Of a stretch of 64,000 nt of DNA, positions 55,495 to 64,000 are shown piece by piece. This DNA is from Bin5 sp965200615 (lineage in GTDB: Bacteria; Chloroflexota; Anaerolineae; Caldilineales; Caldilineaceae): contig OZ241377.1 in the NCBI GenBank assembly GCA_965200615.1, forward strand, positions 1,612,001-1,676,000. Direction: 5' to 3'. Numbering within the stretch: position 1 is the first letter of the stretch; every line of letters begins with the position of its first letter. The notes below the pieces were generated by a model. The model saw nothing but the letters and a program-made list of their open reading frames with translations. It was not told the origin of the DNA and did not search any database. The position numbers were made by a program, and so were the translations under genes.

Positions 55495-56757
55495 TCATAT
55501 CTCTTCACTCTCTCCCCGCTCCTCGCGTACAGCCGTCAACGCGACCAGGCCTACCAGCGCCAGCCCTGCCCAGAAAAGAAACGGCACACCGGGGCCGACT
55601 GCTTCCAGGCCGTTGCCGAGCGGGGGCGCGACGACAGAGCCAATCCGGGAAACTGCCATGATCAGGCCGGTGGCCGTGCCCGCAAGGGCCGGGCCAACCC
55701 CCCGCAACTCGATGATCAGCGTCATCATCGTCGCCATGTAGCCATCCCGGGTAATTCCGGCGAAAATAACCGCCAGCCACACAACGATCCCCTGTACGAA
55801 CGAAAGAGCTCCAAAGCCAATCAATAACATCAGCGCCGACGCCAGCAGCAGAGGGCGGCGCACCCCCATCCGGTCGGACAGCAGAGTAAACGGAACTGTG
55901 AACAACAGACTGGCGAAATGGAAGCTGGCCAGGGCGCTGTCCGCCGTGCCCGGCTCCCAACCCTCATTGCGTAGATAGAGCGGCAGGTAGCCCAGCGCTC
56001 CCTGGATGGCGCCGCCGATGCCAAACATCGCTACCGCCAGCAGCCACACGTTACGCAGGCGACCCACCTGCAGCAGCAACTCGCGCAGCGCTAGCCCCTC
56101 CCTTTGCGGAGCAACCCTTCCGTCGCCGTCCGCGCCGCCCGGCCCAGGTCTGGTAAACGCCCACAAGATACCAACAATGACCGCCAGCGCCGCGTAGAAT
56201 AGAAGAACGTTGCGCCAACCTCCCAGCATAGGCGAAAGAAACGTCGCGCTGATTAGCGAACCGAGGAGAAAGCCCAATGCCATGCCCGCCGACACCACGC
56301 CGTTCGCCATCCCCAGGCGCTTTCCCGAAAACCAGACGCCGCATGTCTTGTGCACATTCATCGGCGCCGCCATCGGGAAGAGACCTGCCACCAGTACCGT
56401 GGCGGTCAGGCTGGCGTAGTCGCTGGCAAACGCCCGCGTCGCGCCGGTCACGCCCGAAAGGAGGCAGGCGAATACCAGCATCCGCCGCGCCCCCACGCGA
56501 TCGCCAACGACGCCGCCGGTCAGGCTCATCGCAATGCCCAGCAGCGAAGACGCCCCCCACACGTAGCCGATCTGCACCAGGTTCAGAGAAAGTTCAGTGC
56601 CGATCTCATCGAACAGGACCGGCAGCGACATCATCGGCATGCCCACCACGAGCGTGTGGGTCAGCGCGGCCAGCATCAGAACGTACCACCGGTACGCGCC
56701 TTCGGCGGGATCGGAAGCCGCGGCCGGCGGGGCCGAGACGCGCAACGGATCAGACAC
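55495..56757 (-). CDS. MFS transporter
   Basis: A 420-residue major-facilitator transporter with about twelve hydrophobic helices. The loop 2-3 signature is seen as GGVVGDRVGARRMLVFA, and the equivalent in the second half as LLSDRMGVRRPLLLAS. The layout and VGMPMMSLPVLFDEIG resemble the CynX/NimT or organic-anion groups. I chose a GTG at 56757, whose start overlaps the stop of the SDR gene by eight bases and has GGAG 9 nt upstream; a further upstream start would overlap the SDR gene by 44 nt. Coupling to the SDR suggests import or export of that enzyme's substrate. Confidence 0.87.
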   Translation of the reverse strand: MSDPLRVSAPPAAASDPAEGAYRWYVLMLAALTHTLVVGMPMMSLPVLFDEIGTELSLNLVQIGYVWGASSLLGIAMSLTGGVVGDRVGARRMLVFACLLSGVTGATRAFASDYASLTATVLVAGLFPMAAPMNVHKTCGVWFSGKRLGMANGVVSAGMALGFLLGSLISATFLSPMLGGWRNVLLFYAALAVIVGILWAFTRPGPGGADGDGRVAPQREGLALRELLLQVGRLRNVWLLAVAMFGIGGAIQGALGYLPLYLRNEGWEPGTADSALASFHFASLLFTVPFTLLSDRMGVRRPLLLASALMLLIGFGALSFVQGIVVWLAVIFAGITRDGYMATMMTLIIELRGVGPALAGTATGLIMAVSRIGSVVAPPLGNGLEAVGPGVPFLFWAGLALVGLVALTAVREERGESEEI

Positions 56758-57547
56758 TGGCGGTCGCTCCGCCGTCGATGAGGACCTCCGCACCCGTGAT
56801 GCTGGCCGCCCGGTCCGAGACCAGGAACAGGGCCATGTCCGCGATCTCGTCCGCCTCGGCCATGCGGCTCAACGGCACCGACGCGATGCGGCGGGCCTTT
56901 GCCTCCTCCACCGAAATGCCCTGCGCTTCCGCCTCCTGGCGTGCGAGCTGTCTTGCCCGTTCCGTGTTCACGGGGCCGGGCGAGATGGCGTTGATGCGCA
57001 CGCCGTAGGGGGCAAGATCCTGGGAGATGCCCTGCGTAAAGTTGATGATCGCGGCATTGGCCGTGCCCCCGGCCACAAACGCCGGCGTGGGATTGTGGGC
57101 CGCGGCGCCAACAATGTTGACGATGCGTCCTTCCCGTCGCGACTTCATCTGCGGCGCCAGCGCCCGCACCATCCGTATATATCCAAGCAGTTTCAGGTCC
57201 CATGCGCCCTGATAGGCGTCGTCGCCAAGGCTGTAGAAGTCACCGCTCGGCGCCGAGCCGGCATTGTTGATGAGGATGTCCACATGACCCCACGTGGAGA
57301 GGGCGCGTTCGACGGCGCCTTCGACCCCTTCCGCCGTGCTCACGTCCGCGCTTACGGAGAGCGCTTTGGCGCTGCTCTCTGGCGCATGGTCCGAAATCGC
57401 GGCGAGGCCCTGCGCCAGCCGTTCCTCGTTGCGCGCCGCGATCAGAACGCTGACGCCTTCAGCGTAAAGCGCCTGCGCGCAGGCCAGTCCAATGCCCGCG
57501 CTGCCGCCGGTGATGATGGCTGTCTTGCCGGAAAGATTGAGTTGCAA
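56750..57547 (-). CDS. Short-chain dehydrogenase/reductase family protein, atypical
   Basis: A 265-residue SDR fold. The cofactor motif TGGSAGIG is at 13-20, NNAG at 94-97, and the closing SPGPVNTERARQLAR and ITGAEVLIDGG strands are all normal. The active site is not. The expected Tyr-x-x-x-Lys region reads GGTAN (160-164), so both Tyr and Lys are missing, and the catalytic Ser position reads VGAAA (146-150). Either chemistry differs or the protein is a non-catalytic member. It is followed, with an 8-nt overlap, by the MFS transporter gene. Confidence 0.82.
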   Translation of the reverse strand: MQLNLSGKTAIITGGSAGIGLACAQALYAEGVSVLIAARNEERLAQGLAAISDHAPESSAKALSVSADVSTAEGVEGAVERALSTWGHVDILINNAGSAPSGDFYSLGDDAYQGAWDLKLLGYIRMVRALAPQMKSRREGRIVNIVGAAAHNPTPAFVAGGTANAAIINFTQGISQDLAPYGVRINAISPGPVNTERARQLARQEAEAQGISVEEAKARRIASVPLSRMAEADEIADMALFLVSDRAASITGAEVLIDGGATASV

Positions 57548-57904
57548 GGTATGGCTTCTCCTTCAAAGTTTTGTCCTGCAAGATCCGCCTGCGCAACTCA
57601 GGTTGACGTAGAGGCCGCCCTCATCCGCTGCCTTCGCCCGCGTCCCCGTATATCTCGCAGTTCGGAAAGGTCAGCGAGAAACCGTACCAGCGGGCAAAAA
57701 GGTGCAGCGGTCGTTCGGCTGGCAACTCGTCTCCGGCAGAACTGTAAAGTCTTCCGTACATATCCCGCTTGCTCAGGATGGCCCGCTTCGTGTCAAAGGC
57801 CGCCGCGGTCAGTTCACTTGTGGACGCTTCCATCTTCAGCCCCTTTGCCAGTCGAAAACTGGAAACGGACACCGACCGCGGGACGCTTAGCCCCGGAGCC
57901 GGGT
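57548..57904. other. Gap between SDR and galactose mutarotase genes
   Basis: This is 357 nt with no confirmed gene. The only protein-like frame is the 70-codon one at 57621-57833, described separately. No promoter or terminator was recognised. Confidence 0.4.
57621..57833 (-). CDS. Possible small protein or gene remnant
   Basis: A 70-residue frame starting at an ATG after AAAGGGGC. The second half, FARWYGFSLTFPNCEIYGD, reads like real protein (aromatic-rich, ends as a domain end). It recalls the C-terminal FHPDTEVY stretch of DUF3179 proteins. It could be a small gene or the surviving tail of a truncated one. Identification is weak. Confidence 0.35.
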   Translation of the reverse strand: MEASTSELTAAAFDTKRAILSKRDMYGRLYSSAGDELPAERPLHLFARWYGFSLTFPNCEIYGDAGEGSG

Positions 57905-58960
57905 CTACTGTTCGCTCGAAAAACGGAAAACTGTGGTCTGCGTATACTCCTCGCCGGGCCGCAGAACGATCGAAGGAAACTCCGGCTGGTTGGGCGCGTC
58001 CGGGAAATGCTGAGTCTCCAGGCAGAAGCCGCCGCGGTGTGGATAGACCTGTCCGCCTTTGCCCGGGTTCGCCGCCTCCATCTGATTGCCCGTATAGAAC
58101 TGCACGCCCGGCTCGGTTGTCAGCACCTCCAGCACCCGTCCGCTGACCGGCTCGGAGACGCACGCGGTCAGCCGCAGCGTGCCAGGCGTACCGTTGAGAA
58201 CGAAGTTGTGATCGTAGCCGCCTCCCGCCCGGATCTGCTCGTCGTCGGCATTGATGCGCGCGCCGATGGCAGTGGGCTGGCGGAAGTCGAAGGGTGTGCC
58301 GGTCACGTCCCGCACCTCACCTGTCACGATCAGCGCGCCGTCCATCGGCGTGAACGCGTCGGCATCGATCATGGCGACATGGTCGTGGATGTTTCCCTCC
58401 CCGGCTAGGTTGAAGTAGCTGTGATTGGTCAGGTTGACGATCGTAGGCGCGTCACAGGTCGCATGGTAGTCGAGACGCACCTCGTTGTCATCGTTCAGGC
58501 TGAGCCTCACCGTCGTGTCCAGCGCGCCCGGATAGTGGTCTTCCCCGTCCGGGCTGTGGTGGGAGAGCACCAGCCCAACCTCTCTCTCGTTCTGGAATGG
58601 CTGGGCCTGCCACACGACCTTATCGAAGCCCACCTCCCCACCGTGAAGATGGTCGTCGTTGATGTTGCGCGCGAGCTGGTAACGCACTCCGTCCAACTCA
58701 AACCTCCCGCCGCGGATGCGGTTCGCGCAGCGGCCCACCAGCACGCCGTAGTACGGGTGCCCGGCAAGGTATTCGTCGAGCGTATCGAATCCCAGCACCA
58801 CGTCCCCCGCCTGACCGTCGCGGTCCGGCGTCGACAACGTGCGGATCAGCCCGCCGTAGTCGAGAACATCAAGTTCGATACCCGTGTTGTTGGCGAGCGA
58901 ATACTGCCTGACCGGTTGCCCGCTCTCCGTCTTCCCGAACGCCTGGCTGCTCAGTTTCAT
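57905..58960 (-). CDS. galM: Aldose 1-epimerase (galactose mutarotase)
   Basis: Interconverts alpha and beta anomers of galactose or glucose. The 351-residue beta-sandwich shows the family segments GVLVGRCANRIRGGRFELDG, NDDHLHGGEVGFDKVVW, IVNLTNHSYFNLAGEG (with the catalytic His region), GGYDHNFVLN and PGVQFYTGNQMEA. It also has the C-terminal GFCLETQHFPDAPNQPEFPSIVLRPGEEY with the catalytic Glu. The ATG at 58960 is the natural start. It follows the Gfo/Idh oxidoreductase by 19 nt on the same strand, forming a sugar-metabolism pair. Confidence 0.94.
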   Translation of the reverse strand: MKLSSQAFGKTESGQPVRQYSLANNTGIELDVLDYGGLIRTLSTPDRDGQAGDVVLGFDTLDEYLAGHPYYGVLVGRCANRIRGGRFELDGVRYQLARNINDDHLHGGEVGFDKVVWQAQPFQNEREVGLVLSHHSPDGEDHYPGALDTTVRLSLNDDNEVRLDYHATCDAPTIVNLTNHSYFNLAGEGNIHDHVAMIDADAFTPMDGALIVTGEVRDVTGTPFDFRQPTAIGARINADDEQIRAGGGYDHNFVLNGTPGTLRLTACVSEPVSGRVLEVLTTEPGVQFYTGNQMEAANPGKGGQVYPHRGGFCLETQHFPDAPNQPEFPSIVLRPGEEYTQTTVFRFSSEQ

Positions 58961-58979
58961 ATGTCGCTATCCATTATAT

Positions 58980-59972
58980 TTATCCATAGTTCTTCTGCCG
59001 GTACTCCGCCAGCATCCGGTCCATCACCCACGACGTGCGCGCGCCGCTGACGCCCGTGCTCGGGCAGCGCCCGCGTCCATTCAACTCGTCAACAATGGTC
59101 TGGATTAACGGCTGATGCACGTGGTCCGGCTGCGTGACGGGGATCTCTTCGGTGCCTGCGCTTGTCGTAAGAGCGATCGGGCTGGCGTCGAAACAGACGT
59201 AGCCGATGCGCCCCTTCGCGCCTTCGATCTCCGTCCAATCAAGGTTTTCAAAGCCGGTGAACATCCACGTCCCCGTCCCCTGCACGCCCGATTCAAAGGT
59301 GAAGCTGCCGCACACGATGTCCTCGGCGTCGTAAAGCCCCGCCTGATTGCCCGCGAACCCTTGCACGCGGCTGATGGGGCCGAGCAAATAGTCAAGAATA
59401 TCCAGCATGTGCGAGCCCAGGTCCAGAAAGAGCCCCGCGCCCGCGATCTCCGGATCGACTCGCCACCCCCGCTGGTCCGGGAACGCGTCCGCCGGCTTGG
59501 CCGGCTGGTAGTAGCGGATCAGCACCGAGCGCACGTCCCCGATCGCACCCTGCTCGATCAGTTCCTGTACTTTCAGGAACTTCGGCAGCCGCCGCCGGTA
59601 ATAGCCGACCCACAGGGGTACGCCGGCCGCTTCGCAGGCCCGGATCATCGTCTGGCACTCTTCGTACGTGCGCGCCATTGGCTTCTCCACATAGACTGGC
59701 TTGCCCGCCTCGGCCGCCTTGCACGTGTACTCCATGTGCGTGTCGGGAGGCGTGGCCACGTAGACCGCGTCCACTTCCGGGTCATTAATCAGCCGGTCGC
59801 CGTCGTCGTACCAGCGGGCCACTTCATGGCGCCGCGCAAAGTCGGCCGCAAGCTCCCCGTTGCGCCGCATCACCGCCGTCAGCGCGGAGTTCTCGGCCTT
59901 GTAAAGCCCGGGCCCGCTCTTCACCTCGCACACATCCCCGCAACCGACGATACCCCAACGAATCTTTGCCAT
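58980..59972 (-). CDS. Gfo/Idh/MocA family oxidoreductase
   Basis: A 330-residue NAD(P)-dependent sugar-type dehydrogenase. The Rossmann start IRWGIVGCGDVCEVKSGPGLYKAE is at residues 4-27. The family VYVEKPMARTYEEC holds the catalytic-region Lys, and GAGLFLDLGSHMLDILDYLLG is the conserved His-containing motif of the substrate domain. The ATG at 59972 is chosen because similarity begins there; an in-frame ATG 48 nt upstream lacks support. It is a different subfamily from the oxidoreductase at 1.9-3.0 kb. Together with galM and the downstream hydrolases it suggests carbohydrate processing. Confidence 0.9.
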   Translation of the reverse strand: MAKIRWGIVGCGDVCEVKSGPGLYKAENSALTAVMRRNGELAADFARRHEVARWYDDGDRLINDPEVDAVYVATPPDTHMEYTCKAAEAGKPVYVEKPMARTYEECQTMIRACEAAGVPLWVGYYRRRLPKFLKVQELIEQGAIGDVRSVLIRYYQPAKPADAFPDQRGWRVDPEIAGAGLFLDLGSHMLDILDYLLGPISRVQGFAGNQAGLYDAEDIVCGSFTFESGVQGTGTWMFTGFENLDWTEIEGAKGRIGYVCFDASPIALTTSAGTEEIPVTQPDHVHQPLIQTIVDELNGRGRCPSTGVSGARTSWVMDRMLAEYRQKNYG

Positions 59973-60040
59973 GTTTCCGTCCCCTACCCGGCTCACTGTT
60001 AATTGCCCAATACGTACCAAGGATCACTCATAAGAGCCGT

Positions 60041-60066
60041 CACTGACCACTGACCACTAACCACTG
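60041..60066. repeat. Short CACTGACCACT-type repeat
   Basis: Tandem CACTGACCACTGACCACT followed by AACCACTG lies at the 3' end of the CehA-like gene, providing its stop codon on the minus strand. Related single copies occur at 16227-16240 and 9466-9487, all at gene boundaries. Confidence 0.5.
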
Positions 60067-62624
60067 TCGTCATCGTGTCCATGCACTGGTGTATGCTTGT
60101 GGTAAACGCCGTGCGCGTGCATGCGCTGGTGAAGCCGGTTATGGGCTGCCTCCAGCACCGCCCGCATCTCCCGAAAACGCTGCGCGTTCGGCCGGGGGGC
60201 GATCGTGTCCACATAGGCAATCGCGCCCTCGATCTGCTCCAACACCGCCGACGCGTCCGGCTCATTGAAAAGCGGGCTGTCTCCCACCAGCGTCTGCACC
60301 GCGCTCGTATGCGCTGCGATCTCGCCGTCCTCGCCAATATAACTGCCGCGCACCCGCAACGCGATCCACGATGAATCCGTTACCGCAACCTGCAAGCTGC
60401 CAGACGCACTGTACTCGCCGTTCACCTCGACCTGGTCAACCACGAGTCCCCCCTGGATCACCTCCACCTGCTGGATCGGCACCTGCACCGACTCAACCCG
60501 CCAGTCGACGCCCACGCTCCCGCCGCCTGCCGCCAGGTGCACCTGCCCACCCGGCGCCACGCCCTCAACCGTCAGCTCCGCCAGCGGACCGATCGTCATG
60601 AACGTGTTGCCCGCCTGCACCGCCGCCATCCAGTTTTCGTACGTGAACTCCCGCTCCCCCAGATGCGCGTAAGTGCGTACCCCGCCCAGTTGCGACGAGG
60701 CCGCCATCTTGTCCGATCCGCCAACGATCGGCAGCTGATAGCCCAGGTTCAGATAGCGGTACCAGTCGGCGATGCCGTAAGGATTCAGCTCACGTTCACA
60801 GGGGTTGAAAGTCATCATCTCAATGGCATGGATCAATCCGAGGACGATATCCGCCGCCCGTTCCAGTTGGGGATTGGGCGCGTGCGGCATCACCACCAGC
60901 CCGCCCTGGTCGATACACTTCTGCGCCCATTCGGCCATCACCACCTCCTGGGGATCCCCCAGGGCCGACTCCGATGGGCCGCCGCTGCAAAGCGGGTGGA
61001 TCATCTTGCCGTTGTAGCCCAGCAGCGAAATGTGACCGAGGATCTGCATACGGTTTTCGGTCCCGACCCGCACCAGAAATTCGCCGTCGCCGCCGAACTC
61101 GCGCGCGCCCAGCGTGGTCCTGCCGTCAAAGTCACTGACGTTGCTGAACATCTCGCCCCACTGGCTCGCCAGAAGGTTGACGACGTGCACGTCCTCAGCC
61201 TGGCCCTCCAACAGCGCCGTCGACGGGCTCAGAAAGTGAACATGCGTATCCGCAGTCACCCAGCCCTTCTCGCGCCAGGGCAGCACCCGCTCCAACTCGA
61301 ACACCAGCTCGTCCGTGTCGGGCCCGATCGTGACCTGCTTCCGCACCGGCGCGGTCTCATAGCCCTTGGTGATCTCCACGAAGACCTCACCCAACGGCAT
61401 ATCCACCTCGCAGTGGCCGTCGATGTAGCTGTACTGGTTGCGGCCGTTGACAAACTCGCCATAGTTGTCCTCAAACCAGTGTGGGTTCACCTTGCGATGG
61501 CGCCCGCGCGGCGGCAGATACTCGCCGTGCTCGCCGTGAAAATGAATGCGCACCGGCACCAGGTTGTTCGTCCCCTTCTGCACCACGCGCACGTCGACCA
61601 ACCGGTGGGCCGGCGCCACCCCGACGATGGTGTCTGATGCTTGGCCGTTTTCAAGTTGTGAAAGGTCATAGACGATCGGCTCGTCACTGTCCACGCCCAC
61701 GTGCAGCCAGGCCTGCGGATGCGCGCTGTACTCGATGATCAGGTCCCGTTGCGATACCGCGGGTTGGACGTTCGCCTTATCACCCAACCATTGGCCGCGG
61801 TCATAGTCGAACGCGGTTCGGGCCGACATCACATAGCCCAGGTCGATAGCCAAGTCCTCGTATTCATCAATGGCGTTAAACTCGACGCCTTCCGGCAATG
61901 TCAGCCGCAGTTTGCGGCGCACACCGGGCCGCAACGGGTGCTCGTTCAAATTCGTGAGGCTGATAGCGTAGACGGTCGACCCCTCGTTGCGCGGCTGCAA
62001 TATCAGGCGGCGGATCGGCTTGTCCGGATGCGGGTTCTCCAGTGCGTACAGCCACATCTTCTCTTCCATCTGATCGCGCCCGGAGCTGGTGCGCGTTTCG
62101 CCACGGCCGTATTCCGTGCTTGGGACTCGCCCCAACTGGATCTCCTCCGTCGCCGAGTTGAAGACCGTCGCCTTCGCCGCCGGCACCGTCTCGAACGGAC
62201 TGCCTCCCCACACGACGCGACTCTGCTGGATACCAAATCGGCGCCGGACCGCCGTCTCGTGACGGCTCCCGTCCTCGTACTCAAAAACGTAGGAAGACAC
62301 GTGATCTCCCAGTTCGTTTCCGTCCTGCGCGAAGTCGGCGAAACCGTCCAGATAGTTGGTCACGCGGTCAGCCACCGCATGCAGAAACACGGCGTAGTTG
62401 GCGCTCACGCCTTTCAGTTCGACCGTCACCGGTTCCTTGTCAAGCAGGATAACTGCGGGGCCTTCGAATCCACCGAGCAGGAACGGAACGCCGTTGAAGG
62501 CGGTCGAACCCGACCTGTCCTCAATCAAGGAGGGTACGCGCAACGTTTCAGGAAGATCGGCGCGTCCGGCATTGAAGGATTTCGACAGATCAACGGGTGT
62601 GAAATGTGGGGAGACTGGATTCAT
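60057..62624 (-). CDS. CehA/McbA-type PHP-domain metallohydrolase
   Basis: An 855-residue protein whose central-to-C-terminal part is a PHP-type metal-dependent hydrolase like CehA/McbA, enzymes that cleave carbamates or phosphoesters. The metal site is visible in WVTADTHVHFLSP, in MPHAPNPQLERAAD and in PIVGGSDKMAASSQLGGVRTYAHLG. Upstream of it lie about 450 residues of beta-rich unknown sequence, some of which (VDVRVVQKGTNNLVPVRIHFHGEHGEYLPPRG) reads like a carboxypeptidase-regulatory module. The ATG at 62624 has GGAG 6 nt upstream. There is no signal peptide. The natural substrate is unknown. Confidence 0.82.
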   Translation of the reverse strand: MNPVSPHFTPVDLSKSFNAGRADLPETLRVPSLIEDRSGSTAFNGVPFLLGGFEGPAVILLDKEPVTVELKGVSANYAVFLHAVADRVTNYLDGFADFAQDGNELGDHVSSYVFEYEDGSRHETAVRRRFGIQQSRVVWGGSPFETVPAAKATVFNSATEEIQLGRVPSTEYGRGETRTSSGRDQMEEKMWLYALENPHPDKPIRRLILQPRNEGSTVYAISLTNLNEHPLRPGVRRKLRLTLPEGVEFNAIDEYEDLAIDLGYVMSARTAFDYDRGQWLGDKANVQPAVSQRDLIIEYSAHPQAWLHVGVDSDEPIVYDLSQLENGQASDTIVGVAPAHRLVDVRVVQKGTNNLVPVRIHFHGEHGEYLPPRGRHRKVNPHWFEDNYGEFVNGRNQYSYIDGHCEVDMPLGEVFVEITKGYETAPVRKQVTIGPDTDELVFELERVLPWREKGWVTADTHVHFLSPSTALLEGQAEDVHVVNLLASQWGEMFSNVSDFDGRTTLGAREFGGDGEFLVRVGTENRMQILGHISLLGYNGKMIHPLCSGGPSESALGDPQEVVMAEWAQKCIDQGGLVVMPHAPNPQLERAADIVLGLIHAIEMMTFNPCERELNPYGIADWYRYLNLGYQLPIVGGSDKMAASSQLGGVRTYAHLGEREFTYENWMAAVQAGNTFMTIGPLAELTVEGVAPGGQVHLAAGGGSVGVDWRVESVQVPIQQVEVIQGGLVVDQVEVNGEYSASGSLQVAVTDSSWIALRVRGSYIGEDGEIAAHTSAVQTLVGDSPLFNEPDASAVLEQIEGAIAYVDTIAPRPNAQRFREMRAVLEAAHNRLHQRMHAHGVYHKHTPVHGHDDDSG

Positions 62625-62703
62625 GGGGCTCTCCGTTTCTGCCGCGCCTCGCGGCGGTTGATGTAACTGTCTCGTCTGTATACTCGTTCCAACTCCAGGT
62701 GCG

Positions 62704-63873
62704 TCAGGACTCCGCCAGCCAGCGGTCGAACCAGTCGAACGCATCCTCCTGCATCGCAATGTCGAACTTGTGCTCGCCGCCATAAAATGAGCAACTGTAG
62801 CGGTCGCCTGCGTCCGCCTTCTCGTACACCTGCCTCAGCATCACGTCAGCCCGTCTCATCTCCGCCAACGTGAAGAGCGGGTCCTCCGTATTGTTCTGGA
62901 CCAACGTCGGCAACGGCGCCCGCATCCCCAGTATGTCAGGGTAGTCCATCTCCGTCGGCAGATGCGGCACGTAAATCATCCACGTGTGCGTGTGGCTCTT
63001 GTTGAGCAGAAAGTCCCGCCACGTCGTCATCATGCCCACACAGACCGCGCAGCGTACCCGGTCATCCAGCCCGCCTAGGTAGACTGTGCGCAATCCCCCG
63101 CCCGACAGCCCGCCGATGCCCACCCGCTCAGCGTCCACATCATCACGCCCACACAACACGCCCAGCGCATGTACATCCTCGGCCAGCCACACGCCCGCCC
63201 ACGTCGTCCCCGCACTTAGCAAAGACTTCGCAAGGGTCGACTCGTGACCGCCAGCCCAACGATTGTACGCGGCAATGTATTCCGGCTTCTCCGACTCCTG
63301 CTCCTCCATACCGTCGCGAATTGCCTGAGGCAGGTCCGCGATGCGGACGCGGCGGCTACCGAAAGCGAAAGCATCCGGCACCAGAACAGCGTACCCGCGC
63401 TGGGCCAGCCGGTTCGCCCAGGGGGCGCCCCCATACGCGCGCGCCTGGTGGTCGACGTTGACGGCGTTCTGCGTATCGTCCGTACGCGTGATCTTCTGCC
63501 AGCCGTGGAACTTATGGCCGCCATGGTCGTGTAACGCCAGCACCCCCGGCAACGGACCACGCGCACCAGCCGGCTTCAATAACACTGCCTCCGTGCGCGG
63601 GCCGTACGGCAGCTGCCACGAGAGTTCCTCCACCAGCAAACCGTCATACGCATACTGACGCTCGATCCGGTAGTCCTCCGCGCCCTCCGTGTCCGGCATC
63701 GCTACCCGCTCGCGAAATCGCTGCCGCGCCGCCGGCCGCCATGCCGCCGGGTCCGCCCAATGCGTGTGGCGGAACGAGAGAAAACTGGGGCCTTCACCGG
63801 CAAGAGCAGCCGCCCACGAGCCGTAAGCGCCGAGCATCGAGTGAGAGGACATTCCGTCTGTTTCCTGGTGCAT
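62704..63873 (-). CDS. Alpha/beta hydrolase (dienelactone hydrolase/acetyl xylan esterase-like)
   Basis: A protein of about 389 residues with an alpha/beta hydrolase core. Visible are PGVLALHDHGGHKFHGWQK (oxyanion-hole strand), RVGIGGLSGGGLRTVYLGGLDDRV with the nucleophile serine in GLSGGG, PTLVQNNTEDPLFTLAEM with the acid position, and YGGEHKFDIAMQEDAFDWFDRW with the catalytic His. The layout matches the abhydrolase-7 or dienelactone-hydrolase related esterases. An ATG at 63852 has AGGA upstream and may be the true start. It ends 80 nt before the CehA-like gene on the same strand and may be cotranscribed with it. Confidence 0.88.
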   Translation of the reverse strand: MHQETDGMSSHSMLGAYGSWAAALAGEGPSFLSFRHTHWADPAAWRPAARQRFRERVAMPDTEGAEDYRIERQYAYDGLLVEELSWQLPYGPRTEAVLLKPAGARGPLPGVLALHDHGGHKFHGWQKITRTDDTQNAVNVDHQARAYGGAPWANRLAQRGYAVLVPDAFAFGSRRVRIADLPQAIRDGMEEQESEKPEYIAAYNRWAGGHESTLAKSLLSAGTTWAGVWLAEDVHALGVLCGRDDVDAERVGIGGLSGGGLRTVYLGGLDDRVRCAVCVGMMTTWRDFLLNKSHTHTWMIYVPHLPTEMDYPDILGMRAPLPTLVQNNTEDPLFTLAEMRRADVMLRQVYEKADAGDRYSCSFYGGEHKFDIAMQEDAFDWFDRWLAES

Positions 63874-64000
63874 GATATGACAGGGTCTTCAGAGTGGTCG
63901 CGCGGCCGCGCTAAGCGGTCTGCGCTGTCCGGGATACTATAGCAGGGATTGGAAAGAGGGGAAAAGCCGCGCTAACTTGGCGCGTAACCACAGAAGCACA

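Noticed and set aside
56597..58408. A 603-codon plus-strand frame spanning the SDR and galM genes
   Set aside because: It runs antisense to two recognised genes and the gap between them, so it is explained by GC bias.
60537..61637. A 366-codon plus-strand frame opposite the CehA-like gene
   Set aside because: It mirrors the codon pattern of the real minus-strand gene. The Arg/His/Val-rich translation lacks any domain.

Overview
The window is a bacterial chromosome segment with high GC content. It most likely comes from the phylum Chloroflexota, probably an Anaerolineae/Caldilinea-like heterotroph. That placement is an inference from gene content: Gfo/Idh oxidoreductases, a CehA-type PHP hydrolase, a GSDH-type sugar dehydrogenase lipoprotein, a tetra-SH3b membrane protein, an ArsA with an HSP20-like tail, and split acyl-CoA carboxylase genes. 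The 16S sequence at 25.9-27.4 kb could settle it by alignment. There are no phage structural genes, no transposase and no CRISPR array.

Layout. 0-11 kb is a plus-strand catabolic block: mannonate dehydratase, a broken glycosyltransferase, a Gfo/Idh oxidoreductase, a GH32 protein with an altered active site, a DinB-like protein, an apparently foreign DUF262/DUF1524 (GmrSD-like) nuclease, a 3-hydroxyacyl-CoA dehydrogenase-like enzyme, and two divergent PLP aminotransferases. 11-20 kb holds an acetyltransferase, a secreted protein with a lipoprotein, prephenate dehydrogenase, an HD hydrolase, a site-2 protease, a membrane glycosyltransferase, biotin ligase and an acyltransferase-like membrane protein. 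21-25.4 kb is an acyl-CoA carboxylase operon (carboxyltransferase, unknown protein, biotin carboxylase, biotin carrier); the biotin ligase next door would charge the carrier.

25.4-31.2 kb is a complete rRNA operon: 16S, tRNA-Ile(GAT), 23S, 5S. It has tandem promoters and clear RNase III-type processing stems around both large rRNAs. 31.4-42.3 kb carries glmU, a CorC/HlyC-like CBS protein, cytidine deaminase, a lipoprotein sugar dehydrogenase, a histidine kinase with a probable leaderless start, two nucleoside/sugar ABC permeases and fumarase C, ending in a strong bidirectional terminator. 42.4-50.7 kb holds an M23/LysM peptidase, rho with its own promoter and long leader, a Crp/Fnr regulator, the SH3b protein and the ArsA-type ATPase.

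50.7-64 kb is almost entirely on the minus strand: an FAD oxidoreductase, an HNH endonuclease paired with a small unknown protein, a short conserved protein, a Rieske protein with a roughly 480-residue extension, an MFS transporter overlapping an atypical SDR, galactose mutarotase, a second Gfo/Idh oxidoreductase, the CehA-like metallohydrolase and an alpha/beta hydrolase. No single new system is proven. The best candidates for follow-up are the lone DUF262/DUF1524 nuclease, the HNH pair, the Rieske fusion, the GH32 and SDR proteins lacking canonical catalytic residues, and the unknown protein inside the carboxylase operon.
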